Origin: Lachnospiraceae bacterium UBA3821
GTDB lineage: Bacteria > Bacillota > Clostridia > Lachnospirales > Lachnospiraceae
Length of the DNA stretch: 32,263 bases
Reading direction: 5' to 3'
Assembly (NCBI GenBank): GCA_002368865.1
Contig: DFDT01000057.1
Span: forward strand, 1 to 32,263
In this document: positions 1 through 8,301 of the stretch, one piece after another
Layout of the letters: each line of letters begins with the position of its first letter
Position numbering within the stretch: the first letter of the stretch is position 1
Notes under the pieces: generated by a model
What the model was told of the DNA's origin: nothing
Database searches by the model: none
Seen by the model: only the letters and a program-made list of their open reading frames with translations
Program-made: the position numbers and the translations under genes

Positions 1-572
1 TGATGAGTGAAGAGGTCGCGCGACTTTTGATCCGTCGCTTCCGTCAGGGTTCTACGATCATCTGCGGCGGAAATTCCTCTGGTAAGACTACGCTTTTGAA
101 TGCGCTGAAGGAGACACTGCCGGATAATATGGCGGTGCTGGTGACACAGCAGGCGGACGAGCTGACCACGATGTATCATCCGGACATGATGTTTCTGCAC
201 AGTCTGCCGGGCAGCGGGGAGAGCAAGGTGAATTACGATCTGAAACAGATCAGTATCGCTGGACTGACTATGGATGTGGATTTTTTCATCATCGGAGAGA
301 TCAAAGGAGCGGAGGCTTTGTATTTGTTAAATGCGGCCTGCACGGGACAGATCTGCGCGGCAACCATTCATGCATCTTCTGCGGATAAGGCGGCAGATAA
401 ACTTGCGGATTATGCCATGTATGAGAGCCGGTATGCGAGAGATGAACTGATGCGGATGCTGGATTGCTTCCAGACCTTTGTGTTTATGGATCATTACAAG
501 GTTCGGCAGATCTATGCCTGTAAAGGCTGGAATGAGGAACGAAAAAATCTGGAATACCAAAAATTATTATAG
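1..572 (+). CDS. CpaF/TadA-type secretion ATPase, 3' part
   Basis: This is the C-terminal ATPase core of a Tad-type secretion/pilus motor; the gene enters from the left edge, so its N-terminal domain is missing and the ATG at 3 is probably internal. Counting from that ATG, a Walker A motif (GGNSSGKTT) is at residues 22-30, a Walker B-like strand ending FFIIGE at 94-99, and a His-box segment (CAATIHAS) at 118-125, in the order expected for type II/IV secretion ATPases. The protein should act as a cytoplasmic hexamer powering pilin assembly through the TadB/TadC platform encoded next. The usual TG-SGKT version of Walker A is changed to NSSGKT, which still fits the GxxxxGKT pattern. The family call is secure; the symbol is withheld because the gene is incomplete and related clostridial clusters are named inconsistently. 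Confidence 0.85.
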   Translation, partial: MSEEVARLLIRRFRQGSTIICGGNSSGKTTLLNALKETLPDNMAVLVTQQADELTTMYHPDMMFLHSLPGSGESKVNYDLKQISIAGLTMDVDFFIIGEIKGAEALYLLNAACTGQICAATIHASSADKAADKLADYAMYESRYARDELMRMLDCFQTFVFMDHYKVRQIYACKGWNEERKNLEYQKLL

Positions 573-589
573 GAGAGATGGGATACAGA

Positions 590-1531
590 ATGAAAACAAT
601 TATTTTTATTACGTTATTTTTGTTGCTGTTCATTGGCTTGCTTTTATTGTTTGGACGGATCAGGTGGCTGGAGAAAATAAGCGCCGCTCTGCGACGGGGG
701 CGGGAAGGCATGGATGAAGCCGCAAGAAGGCGACTGTTGGAGAATCGACGACAGCTTCTGACGTTGCAAAGGGAGCACAGGATCTGGTATCGGTTGGAGC
801 AGGAATTAAATTACAGCGGTTGGAAAAGACGGTTTCCGTATCTGACGGCAGAGATCTGGCTGGCCGGAAACGTTGTCCTTGGAGTTGGAGGGATGCTTCT
901 GCTTACCCCTTTATTCGGGTGGTGGAAGGGACTGATCGGCATCGGTGCAATATACGGATCGGAGTATCTGATCCTATGCATCTGTAAAGCAAGATCATTT
1001 CGAAGTGTAAATACCAATCTGATCAAATTTCTTGATTTTCTCGGGAACTACAGTATCACCGCCGGAGAACTCACCGGCATTTTCAGGCAGATCAGCAAAT
1101 ATTTGGATGAACCGCTGCGCTCGGCGCTGGAAGAATGCAGTAACGAGGCGCAGACCACAGGGGACAGCAGTCTGGCACTGCTTGCCATGGCGGAAAAAAT
1201 AGAGCATCCGAAATTCAAAGAATTGGCGAGAAATATGGAGATCAGTATACGTTACTGTGCGGATTTCACAACGCTGGTAAACAGCAGCCGCAAAAATATG
1301 CGGGAATATCTGCGTCTGGGCGGAGAACGGAGAAGTATGATCCGAGAGGCTTTGATCAATATGATTCTTTTGCTAAGTATGTCAGTGGTGACGCTTTTTA
1401 TTGTGAATGGATTGATCGAGACCTCTATATGGGTGCTGTTGTGGAAAACCTGGCCGGGAAGGATTGCTTTTGGAGTTGTATTGTTCATTATGGCTCTCTT
1501 TGTCGGAAAAATATACGGGTTGAATCATTAG
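590..1531 (+). CDS. TadB-like type II secretion F-domain membrane protein
   Basis: Inner-membrane platform protein of the Tad pilus machine, of about the usual TadB length (313 residues from the ATG at 590). It has an N-terminal hydrophobic segment (about residues 2-22), a charged cytoplasmic stretch, a hydrophobic pair at about 88-128, a soluble helical T2SF-like domain, and two C-terminal membrane segments (about 250-275 and 290-310). The start is uncertain: an in-frame ATG at 578 directly touches the AGGAGAG at 571-577, leaving no spacer, so 590 is preferred although its spacing is long. The gene begins within 18 bases of the ATPase stop, indicating co-transcription. The order ATPase, this gene, then a second T2SF-like gene is the standard tadA-tadB-tadC arrangement, and it supports the assignment more than any single motif does. 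Confidence 0.75.
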   Translation: MKTIIFITLFLLLFIGLLLLFGRIRWLEKISAALRRGREGMDEAARRRLLENRRQLLTLQREHRIWYRLEQELNYSGWKRRFPYLTAEIWLAGNVVLGVGGMLLLTPLFGWWKGLIGIGAIYGSEYLILCICKARSFRSVNTNLIKFLDFLGNYSITAGELTGIFRQISKYLDEPLRSALEECSNEAQTTGDSSLALLAMAEKIEHPKFKELARNMEISIRYCADFTTLVNSSRKNMREYLRLGGERRSMIREALINMILLLSMSVVTLFIVNGLIETSIWVLLWKTWPGRIAFGVVLFIMALFVGKIYGLNH

Positions 1532-1560
1532 AAAATCGGTGTGGGAAAGGAGGTGAGAAA

Positions 1561-2397
1561 TTGAGTGACATGAATCTGCTGATGGGAAGAAGGATCAGTA
1601 TGACACTGACCGCAACTTTTTTGTTTGGTCTGATCTTTATATTGGGCAGACAGCGTCCGGAGCGTAAAATTCTGAGTGCCTGCATGGAGCTAAAGGGATA
1701 TCTGAGCGCAAAGCAGCAAAAGTCCGACTGGTACGGACGCACATCCGACTGGCTGCGGAAGAAAGGTGCAGACATTCATTTTGGTACATGGATGCAGCCG
1801 ACGGTATGGCTGGCAATGCGGATCGTATTTGCCGTTATAGGTTTTGCTGTCGGAAATATATGGTCGTTCTGGAGCGGAGGGATCGTTGCGTTTGCTTTGT
1901 ATGAACTGCCGTATATCCTGGTGTGGTATCTGAACAATCGGGACAATGAAAAAATGATCCCGGAGATTCAGTTGATCTATCATGCGCTGGAAATTCAGAT
2001 CAGAGCGGGAGTCTATGTGGCGGATGCATTGACGGAGTGTTATGCGGGCGTACAGGAGAGGCGGCTGCGCCAGGCATTGCTGGATCTGGCGGGAGCGATC
2101 ACCATGAAAGCAGACATTTATGATGCAATGGAACAGTTTCAGGGAAAATTTGATAACCGCTATATCGATGCACTCTGCATTACGATTCTGCAGACACTGG
2201 AGTCCGGACAGGCACTGGAATTGCTGGGAGATATCGCAGAGCAGGTGCGGGATATGGAGGTCGCGGTTATGAACCGCAGAAAGGGAGCCCTGGATCGCAG
2301 CATCACATTTTATCAGCTGGGCATTCTGGCTGCAATGCTCGGTATGGTCATCTATGCGTGTGTAACGCAAATGTTTACGGCAGCTTTAAGTTTCTAG
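1561..2397 (+). CDS. TadC-like type II secretion F-domain membrane protein
   Basis: Second platform protein of the Tad machine, paired with the preceding TadB-like protein. A TTG start at 1561 is chosen because AAAGGAGGTG lies 5-6 bases upstream; the longer reading frame from 1429 would overlap the previous gene by about 100 bases and has no ribosome site. The 278-residue product has an N-terminal membrane segment (about 14-31), a long hydrophobic double segment (about 81-122), a soluble alpha-helical region with the T2SF-type pattern around EIQIRAGVYVADALTECY, and a C-terminal membrane helix (about 248-272). The lengths and topology match TadC. It probably assembles with TadB in the membrane and transmits ATPase motion to the pilins. 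Confidence 0.75.
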   Translation: MSDMNLLMGRRISMTLTATFLFGLIFILGRQRPERKILSACMELKGYLSAKQQKSDWYGRTSDWLRKKGADIHFGTWMQPTVWLAMRIVFAVIGFAVGNIWSFWSGGIVAFALYELPYILVWYLNNRDNEKMIPEIQLIYHALEIQIRAGVYVADALTECYAGVQERRLRQALLDLAGAITMKADIYDAMEQFQGKFDNRYIDALCITILQTLESGQALELLGDIAEQVRDMEVAVMNRRKGALDRSITFYQLGILAAMLGMVIYACVTQMFTAALSF

Positions 2398-2434
2398 CAA
2401 AAAAAGTCAAATAAAGAAAAGGAAGGTAAAAAAC

Positions 2435-2671
2435 ATGAAAGAAAGAATCAAAAGAGTTATGGCAAACGGATGGAATAAAGTATTGTGGAAAAAGGATGCG
2501 GGGATCGACGGGATTTTGGTGACAGTCGGGTTGTGCATTATTGCATTGCTGCTCTGTGTCGTCATGAAGGACAGCCTGTCTACGTTTATCACGACGCTGG
2601 TAAGCTCCATGACATCGAAAGCGACCACGATCCTGAACGGTACGGTATCTTCAGGAATGATCCTGTTATGA
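2435..2671 (+). CDS. Flp-like small pilin
   Basis: A 78-residue protein with a positively charged N-terminus, a Gly at about residue 23 (KKDAG then IDGILVTVGL), one strong hydrophobic helix (about 24-44) and a short polar tail rich in Ser and Thr. This is the layout of Flp/type IVb pilin precursors, where a prepilin peptidase cuts after Gly and the hydrophobic helix packs into the pilus core. The usual Glu-Tyr pair after the cleavage site is not present; an Asp follows two residues after the Gly. AGGAAGG at 2420-2426 provides the ribosome site. It sits after tadC, and its stop overlaps the start of the next gene (ATGA at 2668-2671). It is probably the major fibre subunit, inferred from position and size. 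Confidence 0.65.
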   Translation: MKERIKRVMANGWNKVLWKKDAGIDGILVTVGLCIIALLLCVVMKDSLSTFITTLVSSMTSKATTILNGTVSSGMILL

Positions 2672-3024
2672 AGAAGGAACCGGGTACCGTGGCCAATATC
2701 ATGGTCACAGGAATCTTTATTCTGGCAATGACGATCGTACTTCTGGCGTTTATGGATGACATGCAGTTGATCCAGCAGAAAATGGAGGTGGATCAGATTG
2801 CCAGAAGATATATCCTGCGCATGGAGACGGTGGGTTATCTTCAAAATTCGGATCAGACCGAACTGATCGCCGAATTGACAGAGTGGGGTGTGACGGAAAT
2901 TGATCTGGGGGCAACCACTGTAAGCGAAGTGGGATATGGCGGCCGCATTGTGCTGGAGATCAGAGGAAAATTGGGAGGGCAATATGCATTTTGGGAAAAG
3001 CGAACGTCAACAGCAAAATACTAG
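2668..3024 (+). CDS. TadE/DUF4320-like minor pseudopilin
   Basis: The 118-residue reading frame starts at the ATG of the ATGA overlap with the pilin stop, a common sign of translational coupling. It has a short basic N-terminus (MKKEPGT), a single hydrophobic helix (about 9-28) and a soluble tail containing a heptad-like stretch (MQLIQQKMEVDQIARRYI). This is the layout of TadE-like or DUF4320-like pseudopilins that cap or nucleate Tad pili. I recognise the architecture and context, not a diagnostic motif. Its last 41 bases overlap the next gene in another frame. Confidence 0.55.
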   Translation: MKKEPGTVANIMVTGIFILAMTIVLLAFMDDMQLIQQKMEVDQIARRYILRMETVGYLQNSDQTELIAELTEWGVTEIDLGATTVSEVGYGGRIVLEIRGKLGGQYAFWEKRTSTAKY

Positions 3025-3583
3025 GAGGAAGGACAGCGGACAGGCGGAATGGGTTGTCGGTCTGTTCTGGACATTGATCCTGAGCATTTTGTTGTATGCA
3101 CAACTGCAGATTGCTTCCTGGCGTACCACAGGCATGTATATGGAGGATGCGCTTGCAGCCTCCAATCTTGCCTCGGCGCTGGTCGATATTCAGGAGTACG
3201 GAAAGACCAACAAAGCGATCATCCCGGACGCTGAGCAGGCATATGAAATTTATCTGGAAGCATTGCGGGATAATCTGCAGTTGGATGAACAGTGGGAATG
3301 CCAAAACAAATCATTGATTTCGGGAAAAGTAGAGGTGGCGGATTACATTGTCTATAATGTGGAGCAAAACAGAGTTATAGCAGCTCGCGTGGGAGCGAAT
3401 GGTTGTGTGACAGAGCGCTGGGACGGAGAGAAAGGGGTACTTACGGCGCCGGATGGGGGTGTGATAGAACATCCGGGAATTTACAGTGAGATCATATTTC
3501 CGGTGCAGGGATCTTGGGGAATCACGATCATGGCGCATAAAGGGAAACTTGTAGATATTGTGGTAGAAAGGAGAGAAGAATGA
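2984..3583 (+). CDS. TadE/TadG-like pseudopilin
   Basis: This 199-residue protein starts at the ATG at 2984, preceded by GGGAGG at 2973-2978; a start further upstream at 2936 has no ribosome site. It has a basic Gln/Arg-rich N-terminus, the motif GQAEWVVGLFW leading into one membrane helix (about residues 19-40), and a roughly 150-residue soluble domain. The GQAE-like residues just before the helix resemble the Gly/Glu start of TadE/TadG pseudopilins. The beginning overlaps the previous gene by 41 bases, and its stop overlaps the next start in an ATGA, so it is tightly embedded in the operon. It is probably an envelope-exposed minor pilin; the exact family is uncertain. Confidence 0.55.
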   Translation: MHFGKSERQQQNTRRKDSGQAEWVVGLFWTLILSILLYAQLQIASWRTTGMYMEDALAASNLASALVDIQEYGKTNKAIIPDAEQAYEIYLEALRDNLQLDEQWECQNKSLISGKVEVADYIVYNVEQNRVIAARVGANGCVTERWDGEKGVLTAPDGGVIEHPGIYSEIIFPVQGSWGITIMAHKGKLVDIVVERREE

Positions 3584-4236
3584 AATCTGATGATAAATCA
3601 ATCGGACAAAAAATATGGATTGGAAGCGCGGTTGCTGCTTTGGTCGCAGCGTTCGGAATCTTTATGTTAATGCTGCACTTGGAGAAACAGACTCTTTCCG
3701 GTTTTGAAAAGGAGGCTGTTTATGTGGCGGAAAAAAAGATTCCCAAGGGTCTGCAGATCACGGAAAAGAATTATCAGGAGTATCTGACTTTGACGGAATT
3801 GGATAAAGAACAGGTTCCGCCTACGGCAATCCGTTTCTGGGAGCAGGTGGCAGATCATGCGGTGAAAGAAGATATTGACACGGGAGTATTTGTGAGTACC
3901 GGTATGTTCGAATCCTATCAGGAGATTACGGCCAAGATGGAGGAACCTGTTATAGCAGGATTTAAGGCGGATGACTTGTATCAGGTGGCAGGCGGTGTAC
4001 TGCGGGCAGGTGACAGGATCCATATTTATACGGTTTCTGAGGACGGCAGAGCCGGATTGGTATGGGAATCCGTATATGTGGAACAGGTATTTGATGGTGC
4101 GGGAAATGCAATTGCGGTGGATAACAATACATCTCCGGCGCAGCGCGTGAATGTGTATCTGGACGCCGCGGATGTCGAATATTTTTATACGGAGCTTGCG
4201 CGGGGCGCGCTGCGGGTAGTAAAGGTGTGTGACTGA
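3580..4236 (+). CDS. CpaB/RcpC-like SAF-domain pilus assembly protein
   Basis: A 218-residue protein with an N-terminal membrane anchor (about residues 12-33) followed by a SAF-like segment (AVYVAEKKIPKGLQITEKNY, about 46-65) and a C-terminal region with RAGDRIHIYTV, a pattern seen in CpaB/RcpC proteins. SAF domains bind carbohydrate, and CpaB-type proteins are thought to help the pilus cross or dock with the cell envelope. The start overlaps the preceding stop (ATGA at 3580-3583), and the stop overlaps the next start (TGATG at 4234-4238), so the gene is translationally coupled on both sides. Length and position fit CpaB of Gram-positive Tad clusters. Confidence 0.7.
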   Translation: MKSDDKSIGQKIWIGSAVAALVAAFGIFMLMLHLEKQTLSGFEKEAVYVAEKKIPKGLQITEKNYQEYLTLTELDKEQVPPTAIRFWEQVADHAVKEDIDTGVFVSTGMFESYQEITAKMEEPVIAGFKADDLYQVAGGVLRAGDRIHIYTVSEDGRAGLVWESVYVEQVFDGAGNAIAVDNNTSPAQRVNVYLDAADVEYFYTELARGALRVVKVCD

Positions 4237-7200
4237 TGCAAAGAAGATATAAAATAGGATTGCTGCTTGTTGGTATTTTGGCTGCTTTGCTTCGGATAGA
4301 AATTCGCGCGGAGGCAGGCAGCATTTATAACAGTTCGTATGTAACCTTTGCTCCGGACGGGAGGGCCTGGACAACAAATGCCAATGATCAGAATGTAAAA
4401 TGGTATCGGGATGACGGTTCGGATGATGTGATCACAGGGGTGCAGGCAGGAATACGGCAGTTAGCGGAAGGCGAGCATTATTATGAGATACAAAGATCCG
4501 GAAGTATCCCGGTTGCAAAATGGAAAGTTGCATTATCCAGGGTAAATTGCTGCCATATGGATTATCCAGGTTCGGATTATCATGGCATTCCATATGAGAG
4601 GAATGTTTGTCTGAGACCTCACTTTTCTGCATGGAATCCTATATGCGCAGACTGTGGGAAGAAAATTACTGAAATGCATTTTTATATGAGCAGAGAGGCC
4701 GCAGCAAGTCTAGCGTATCTGGAAGTGGGAACTGGGATTGATTATTATTATCTATGTCCGTTTAGCCACAATTTAGAACAGGGAAGTGGTGTTCCTGTCC
4801 ATAAATGTAAGGCCATTTCCAAAAACAGATACCGGGTGGATTATATACCGAATGCCGATGAGGAACCTTATTCCGGTTATATGTCCCCCAGTTTTCATTT
4901 TTATGATAACACTGTATGGTATGAGGGAAGTGAAGTTACGCCCCAGACACATTTGAATAAAAATACCTATCAGAGAATCGGATGGAAATTTGTCGGATGG
5001 AATACCATGCCAGACGGTACGGGAGATTTTTATGGGGATGAAGCGGAAATATATAACCTGTGTACGGATCAATATGAGCCGGAATCCGGACAGGGAATTG
5101 TACAGCTTTATGCGGTATGGCAGAGATGCAGCGGACAACTTGATCTGTTATTGGAGGACTGCACTTATAAAGATCACAGGGGAGTCTATTCTGTGATCAA
5201 AGCTTATGGAGAGAGTTACGAACCGGATATGAATAGCCTCATTCCCCCAAAAGGTTGTACGGTTTCCTTTTATACCGGGGATGGGCAACAGATTCCTGAT
5301 ATTCAGGGAAACTTGCATTTTGTGGAATGGGTGCCGGTAACGACGCTTGCAGGAAAATTGGAGGGAAGTGTCTATTGGTTTTGGGGACCGGATGGAAGCA
5401 GGGATATGATCCGCCCGGTATTTGCCAGAGATCCGATCACTTTGCCAAAGCCTGAAAAGGAGGGAATATCTTTTGGCGGCTGGTATTATGATGAAGAGTT
5501 TTCCGAGTTTGCCGGCACAGGCGGGGATGAATATGTGCCGGAAAGAGATGTAACACTTTATGCAAGGTGGGTAGAGTTACAGTTGGAAGCTGTAGATAAC
5601 TATGTGGAATATGGAGGGAGCGGAGCAGTTGATCTGACATGGAGACAGCCGGATGAGAGGGATAAAATGTATCAGGTGTTTCAGAGTACGGACGGAAAAA
5701 CTTGGAACCAAATATACACAACGAGTGATATCAGGAGTACGGTTCAAGTAGATTTCTCTTTTGCAGGAGACGGAGAAAAGCATCTCTATGTGACCCCGTA
5801 TAGCGGTTTGTATCGTATCTCTGTATACGGTGCACAAGGCGGGGAATATAAAGAATTTATAGGAGGATACGGCGGCAGAGTAGTTGGAATTTTTTGGTTG
5901 GATCGGGAAGAGTATCTGGCGGTTCAGGCAGGCATGCAGTATGGAGACAGTACTGGCGGCAAAGGTAATCCTTATGCGGGCGGTGGTGGTTACAGTGCAG
6001 TGCAATCGGAGACAAGAGGATTGCTCCTGATGGCCGGTGGTGGCGGTGGAGCAGGTGAAAGTGGAAACGGCTTGCCGGGCGGATCAGCACAAAGTCTTAC
6101 TGTGAACGGTTCCTGCGGAGAATCCGGGGGAAGCGGCGGTGGTGGAGGCTATCAGGGCGGATGTGCAGGAGAACTGATCGTGCATCACCACCTGCCGGGA
6201 ATCTGCAATCACGTTCATCAAGGAGACGCATCAAGTTATGGAGGGTGTTATACCATACCGGTCTCATGCGGGAAAACGTTGGAACATATTCTCACGGGAA
6301 CAACTACATGGTACTGGGGAGGCCCGGATGAGGATTACTGTCCTAATTGCGGAGCCGATGCATCCAAAGGGGAAAGCTGTAGTGGCCATGAAACAGAACA
6401 TTATAAGCATGTTTGTCCGGTCCATGGAACCCAATCCAGAAATGATGACGCCGATGTACCGTCTGTGTGTACGGTGATTGCTTGTTATGCGGTGGGATGT
6501 GGACAGACGGAAGCTTATATATGCGGCCGCCATGAGAATGAAATCATCAGTTCCAAACCTGCTTATGGAGGCAGCAATTACGTAAACAGAGGAATTGCAC
6601 GCTTTTATTCTGCGGAGCAGGGCGTGCGGCAAGGAAACGGCTTGGTCAATATACAGTCAGAAGCGGTGGGATATCATCTGAACACAGAGCTCTTGGGTGT
6701 AAAAGCGACCGACCGGAATGCACCTGAAACAATTCGATTGAAAGATGTGGAAAGAGTAATGGAAGGCATAGATGTGATCAGGGTGCGATGGAAAGAGCCA
6801 ACAGATAAAGGGACAAAGTATTTCCATCAGGTAAAGTCGTATGCTATGGACACATTTCATAACATCGGAATTTCTAATGTGACGGAAAATATTTTGACGT
6901 CAGGTGTAGCAGGATATTATTACTGTGTGGATTATGATCCATCTAAAGATTTTAATAGGCAGGAATTTTTCTTCATAGAGCAACCGGAAGTTCATGTGAT
7001 TCTGACAGATGAGATACAGTATCTTCATGTTGCGCCAGTAGATGTGGCGGGAAATATTGGCGAGATTACTCATGTGTCGCTTGGGACAAAGCAGAAGGGA
7101 CCGGAGGATGTGCAGTGGAATCTTTATACAAAACCATTGCTGATAGAAGAAAGCGAACATGTTTATCAGGATCTGCAGGAATCAGTTTATTATGTAAAAT

Positions 7201-8285
7201 GTGATGGCAAAACGCCCTTCATGTTGGATTTTGCTTCTTACATGGATGGCCCGGCGACAGAGCGATTCCAATTGAATTATAGCATTATAGAAAGTATACC
7301 GGAGGGAGAAGAGTTTGCCAGAAATGTGGTTTATTCTCCTTCTCAGAATCCGATGGGGCAAATGTTGACGATCAATGCTGGGGACTTGGGATTTTCGGCA
7401 GAAGGGATTTCCAGGCTGCAAAAGGGAAATTATGTAACGTTGCAAAAAGAAAACTATGGGAAGAATGTCAACCTTCGTCATGCATTTGTGTTGGGATCCG
7501 ATGCTGATCATATGCGCATAGAACTGATACCTGTTGCCGGGGCCGAAACGGAAACTGGTACAATTTATTCTGACAGAGAAGCGGACGAGAAAAACGGTAT
7601 TGTGCTGATTGGAGACGGAACAGCGCCGGATATTTACGGGTTGGATCGGTTGGAAGAACTACATGTTTTAGACAGACGGAAAGAGCAGATACAGTTACGG
7701 CTGACAGCGGAGGATGCTCTCAGTGGGGTCAGAGAATTTTATGTCCAGATTGAAAATAAAGACAACGGCGCGAGAAGAAAGATATACCCTGACGGAAATG
7801 GTGAGATATGCATTGACATTACGGAGGACATTCCTGTTTTCAGCGGAGATTTTTCTGTATCGGTAACGGCAATCGATCAGGTGGGAAATGAAAACACGGT
7901 TTGCTATACTACACTGGAGTTTGATCTGCAGGCAGAGGTAGAACGGATTCTGGAACCCCATGCGTCTGCTTTTCAATGCGGAGAGAGTGGAATCCTGAAA
8001 ATTATTACCTGGGGATATGCGGATCGGGTGGAGGTGGAATTCCCAGAGGTAATGACAAGGCAGGATGATTCGCTCAACCGGGTTTATGTGTATGATTTGA
8101 AGACGGCCTATAAACAGGAGGAATCATTCGAATTTCAGGTGCCGTTGTATGTTCCGGAAAGTGCGGACTATCAAGTGACAGTACGTGCCTATAAGGGAGA
8201 TGCGATGTTGGAACAGCATCCGGCTTTTGCTGTGATAGAAGTATCAGGTACGGTGCTGAACGAACTGCGCACAAGATTGAGATAA
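4236..8285 (+). CDS. Giant secreted multidomain protein of the Tad locus
   Basis: A 1349-residue exported protein. Residues 1-27 look like a signal peptide (basic start, hydrophobic core, cleavage near AEA). A Cys/His-rich module at about 105-195 includes ICADCGKK. Two InlB B-repeat-like segments follow: about 240-296 (FVGWNTMPDGTGDFYG... LYAVW) and 400-445 (FGGWYYDEEF... LYARW). A glycine-rich domain spans about 521-648, with runs such as GGGGGAGESGNG, and a second Cys/His-rich module about 650-760 (YCPNCGADASKGESC, CPVHG, CGRH). The C-terminal half looks beta-rich, with an Ig-like region about 1125-1230 (TAPDIYG... VSVTAIDQVGNENT). There is no LPxTG motif or C-terminal membrane anchor, so it may be held by the pilus or released. 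It is co-translated with the SAF gene (TGATG). A pilus-associated adhesin or tip protein is my inference. Confidence 0.75.
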   Translation: MQRRYKIGLLLVGILAALLRIEIRAEAGSIYNSSYVTFAPDGRAWTTNANDQNVKWYRDDGSDDVITGVQAGIRQLAEGEHYYEIQRSGSIPVAKWKVALSRVNCCHMDYPGSDYHGIPYERNVCLRPHFSAWNPICADCGKKITEMHFYMSREAAASLAYLEVGTGIDYYYLCPFSHNLEQGSGVPVHKCKAISKNRYRVDYIPNADEEPYSGYMSPSFHFYDNTVWYEGSEVTPQTHLNKNTYQRIGWKFVGWNTMPDGTGDFYGDEAEIYNLCTDQYEPESGQGIVQLYAVWQRCSGQLDLLLEDCTYKDHRGVYSVIKAYGESYEPDMNSLIPPKGCTVSFYTGDGQQIPDIQGNLHFVEWVPVTTLAGKLEGSVYWFWGPDGSRDMIRPVFARDPITLPKPEKEGISFGGWYYDEEFSEFAGTGGDEYVPERDVTLYARWVELQLEAVDNYVEYGGSGAVDLTWRQPDERDKMYQVFQSTDGKTWNQIYTTSDIRSTVQVDFSFAGDGEKHLYVTPYSGLYRISVYGAQGGEYKEFIGGYGGRVVGIFWLDREEYLAVQAGMQYGDSTGGKGNPYAGGGGYSAVQSETRGLLLMAGGGGGAGESGNGLPGGSAQSLTVNGSCGESGGSGGGGGYQGGCAGELIVHHHLPGICNHVHQGDASSYGGCYTIPVSCGKTLEHILTGTTTWYWGGPDEDYCPNCGADASKGESCSGHETEHYKHVCPVHGTQSRNDDADVPSVCTVIACYAVGCGQTEAYICGRHENEIISSKPAYGGSNYVNRGIARFYSAEQGVRQGNGLVNIQSEAVGYHLNTELLGVKATDRNAPETIRLKDVERVMEGIDVIRVRWKEPTDKGTKYFHQVKSYAMDTFHNIGISNVTENILTSGVAGYYYCVDYDPSKDFNRQEFFFIEQPEVHVILTDEIQYLHVAPVDVAGNIGEITHVSLGTKQKGPEDVQWNLYTKPLLIEESEHVYQDLQESVYYVKCDGKTPFMLDFASYMDGPATERFQLNYSIIESIPEGEEFARNVVYSPSQNPMGQMLTINAGDLGFSAEGISRLQKGNYVTLQKENYGKNVNLRHAFVLGSDADHMRIELIPVAGAETETGTIYSDREADEKNGIVLIGDGTAPDIYGLDRLEELHVLDRRKEQIQLRLTAEDALSGVREFYVQIENKDNGARRKIYPDGNGEICIDITEDIPVFSGDFSVSVTAIDQVGNENTVCYTTLEFDLQAEVERILEPHASAFQCGESGILKIITWGYADRVEVEFPEVMTRQDDSLNRVYVYDLKTAYKQEESFEFQVPLYVPESADYQVTVRAYKGDAMLEQHPAFAVIEVSGTVLNELRTRLR

Positions 8286-8301
8286 GCAGAGGGATTGCAG
8301 T

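Noticed and set aside
4236..8285. Cell-wall sorting signal in the giant protein
   Set aside because: The C-terminus ends in charged residues (ELRTRLR) with no LPxTG motif, hydrophobic helix or basic tail, so sortase anchoring is not supported.
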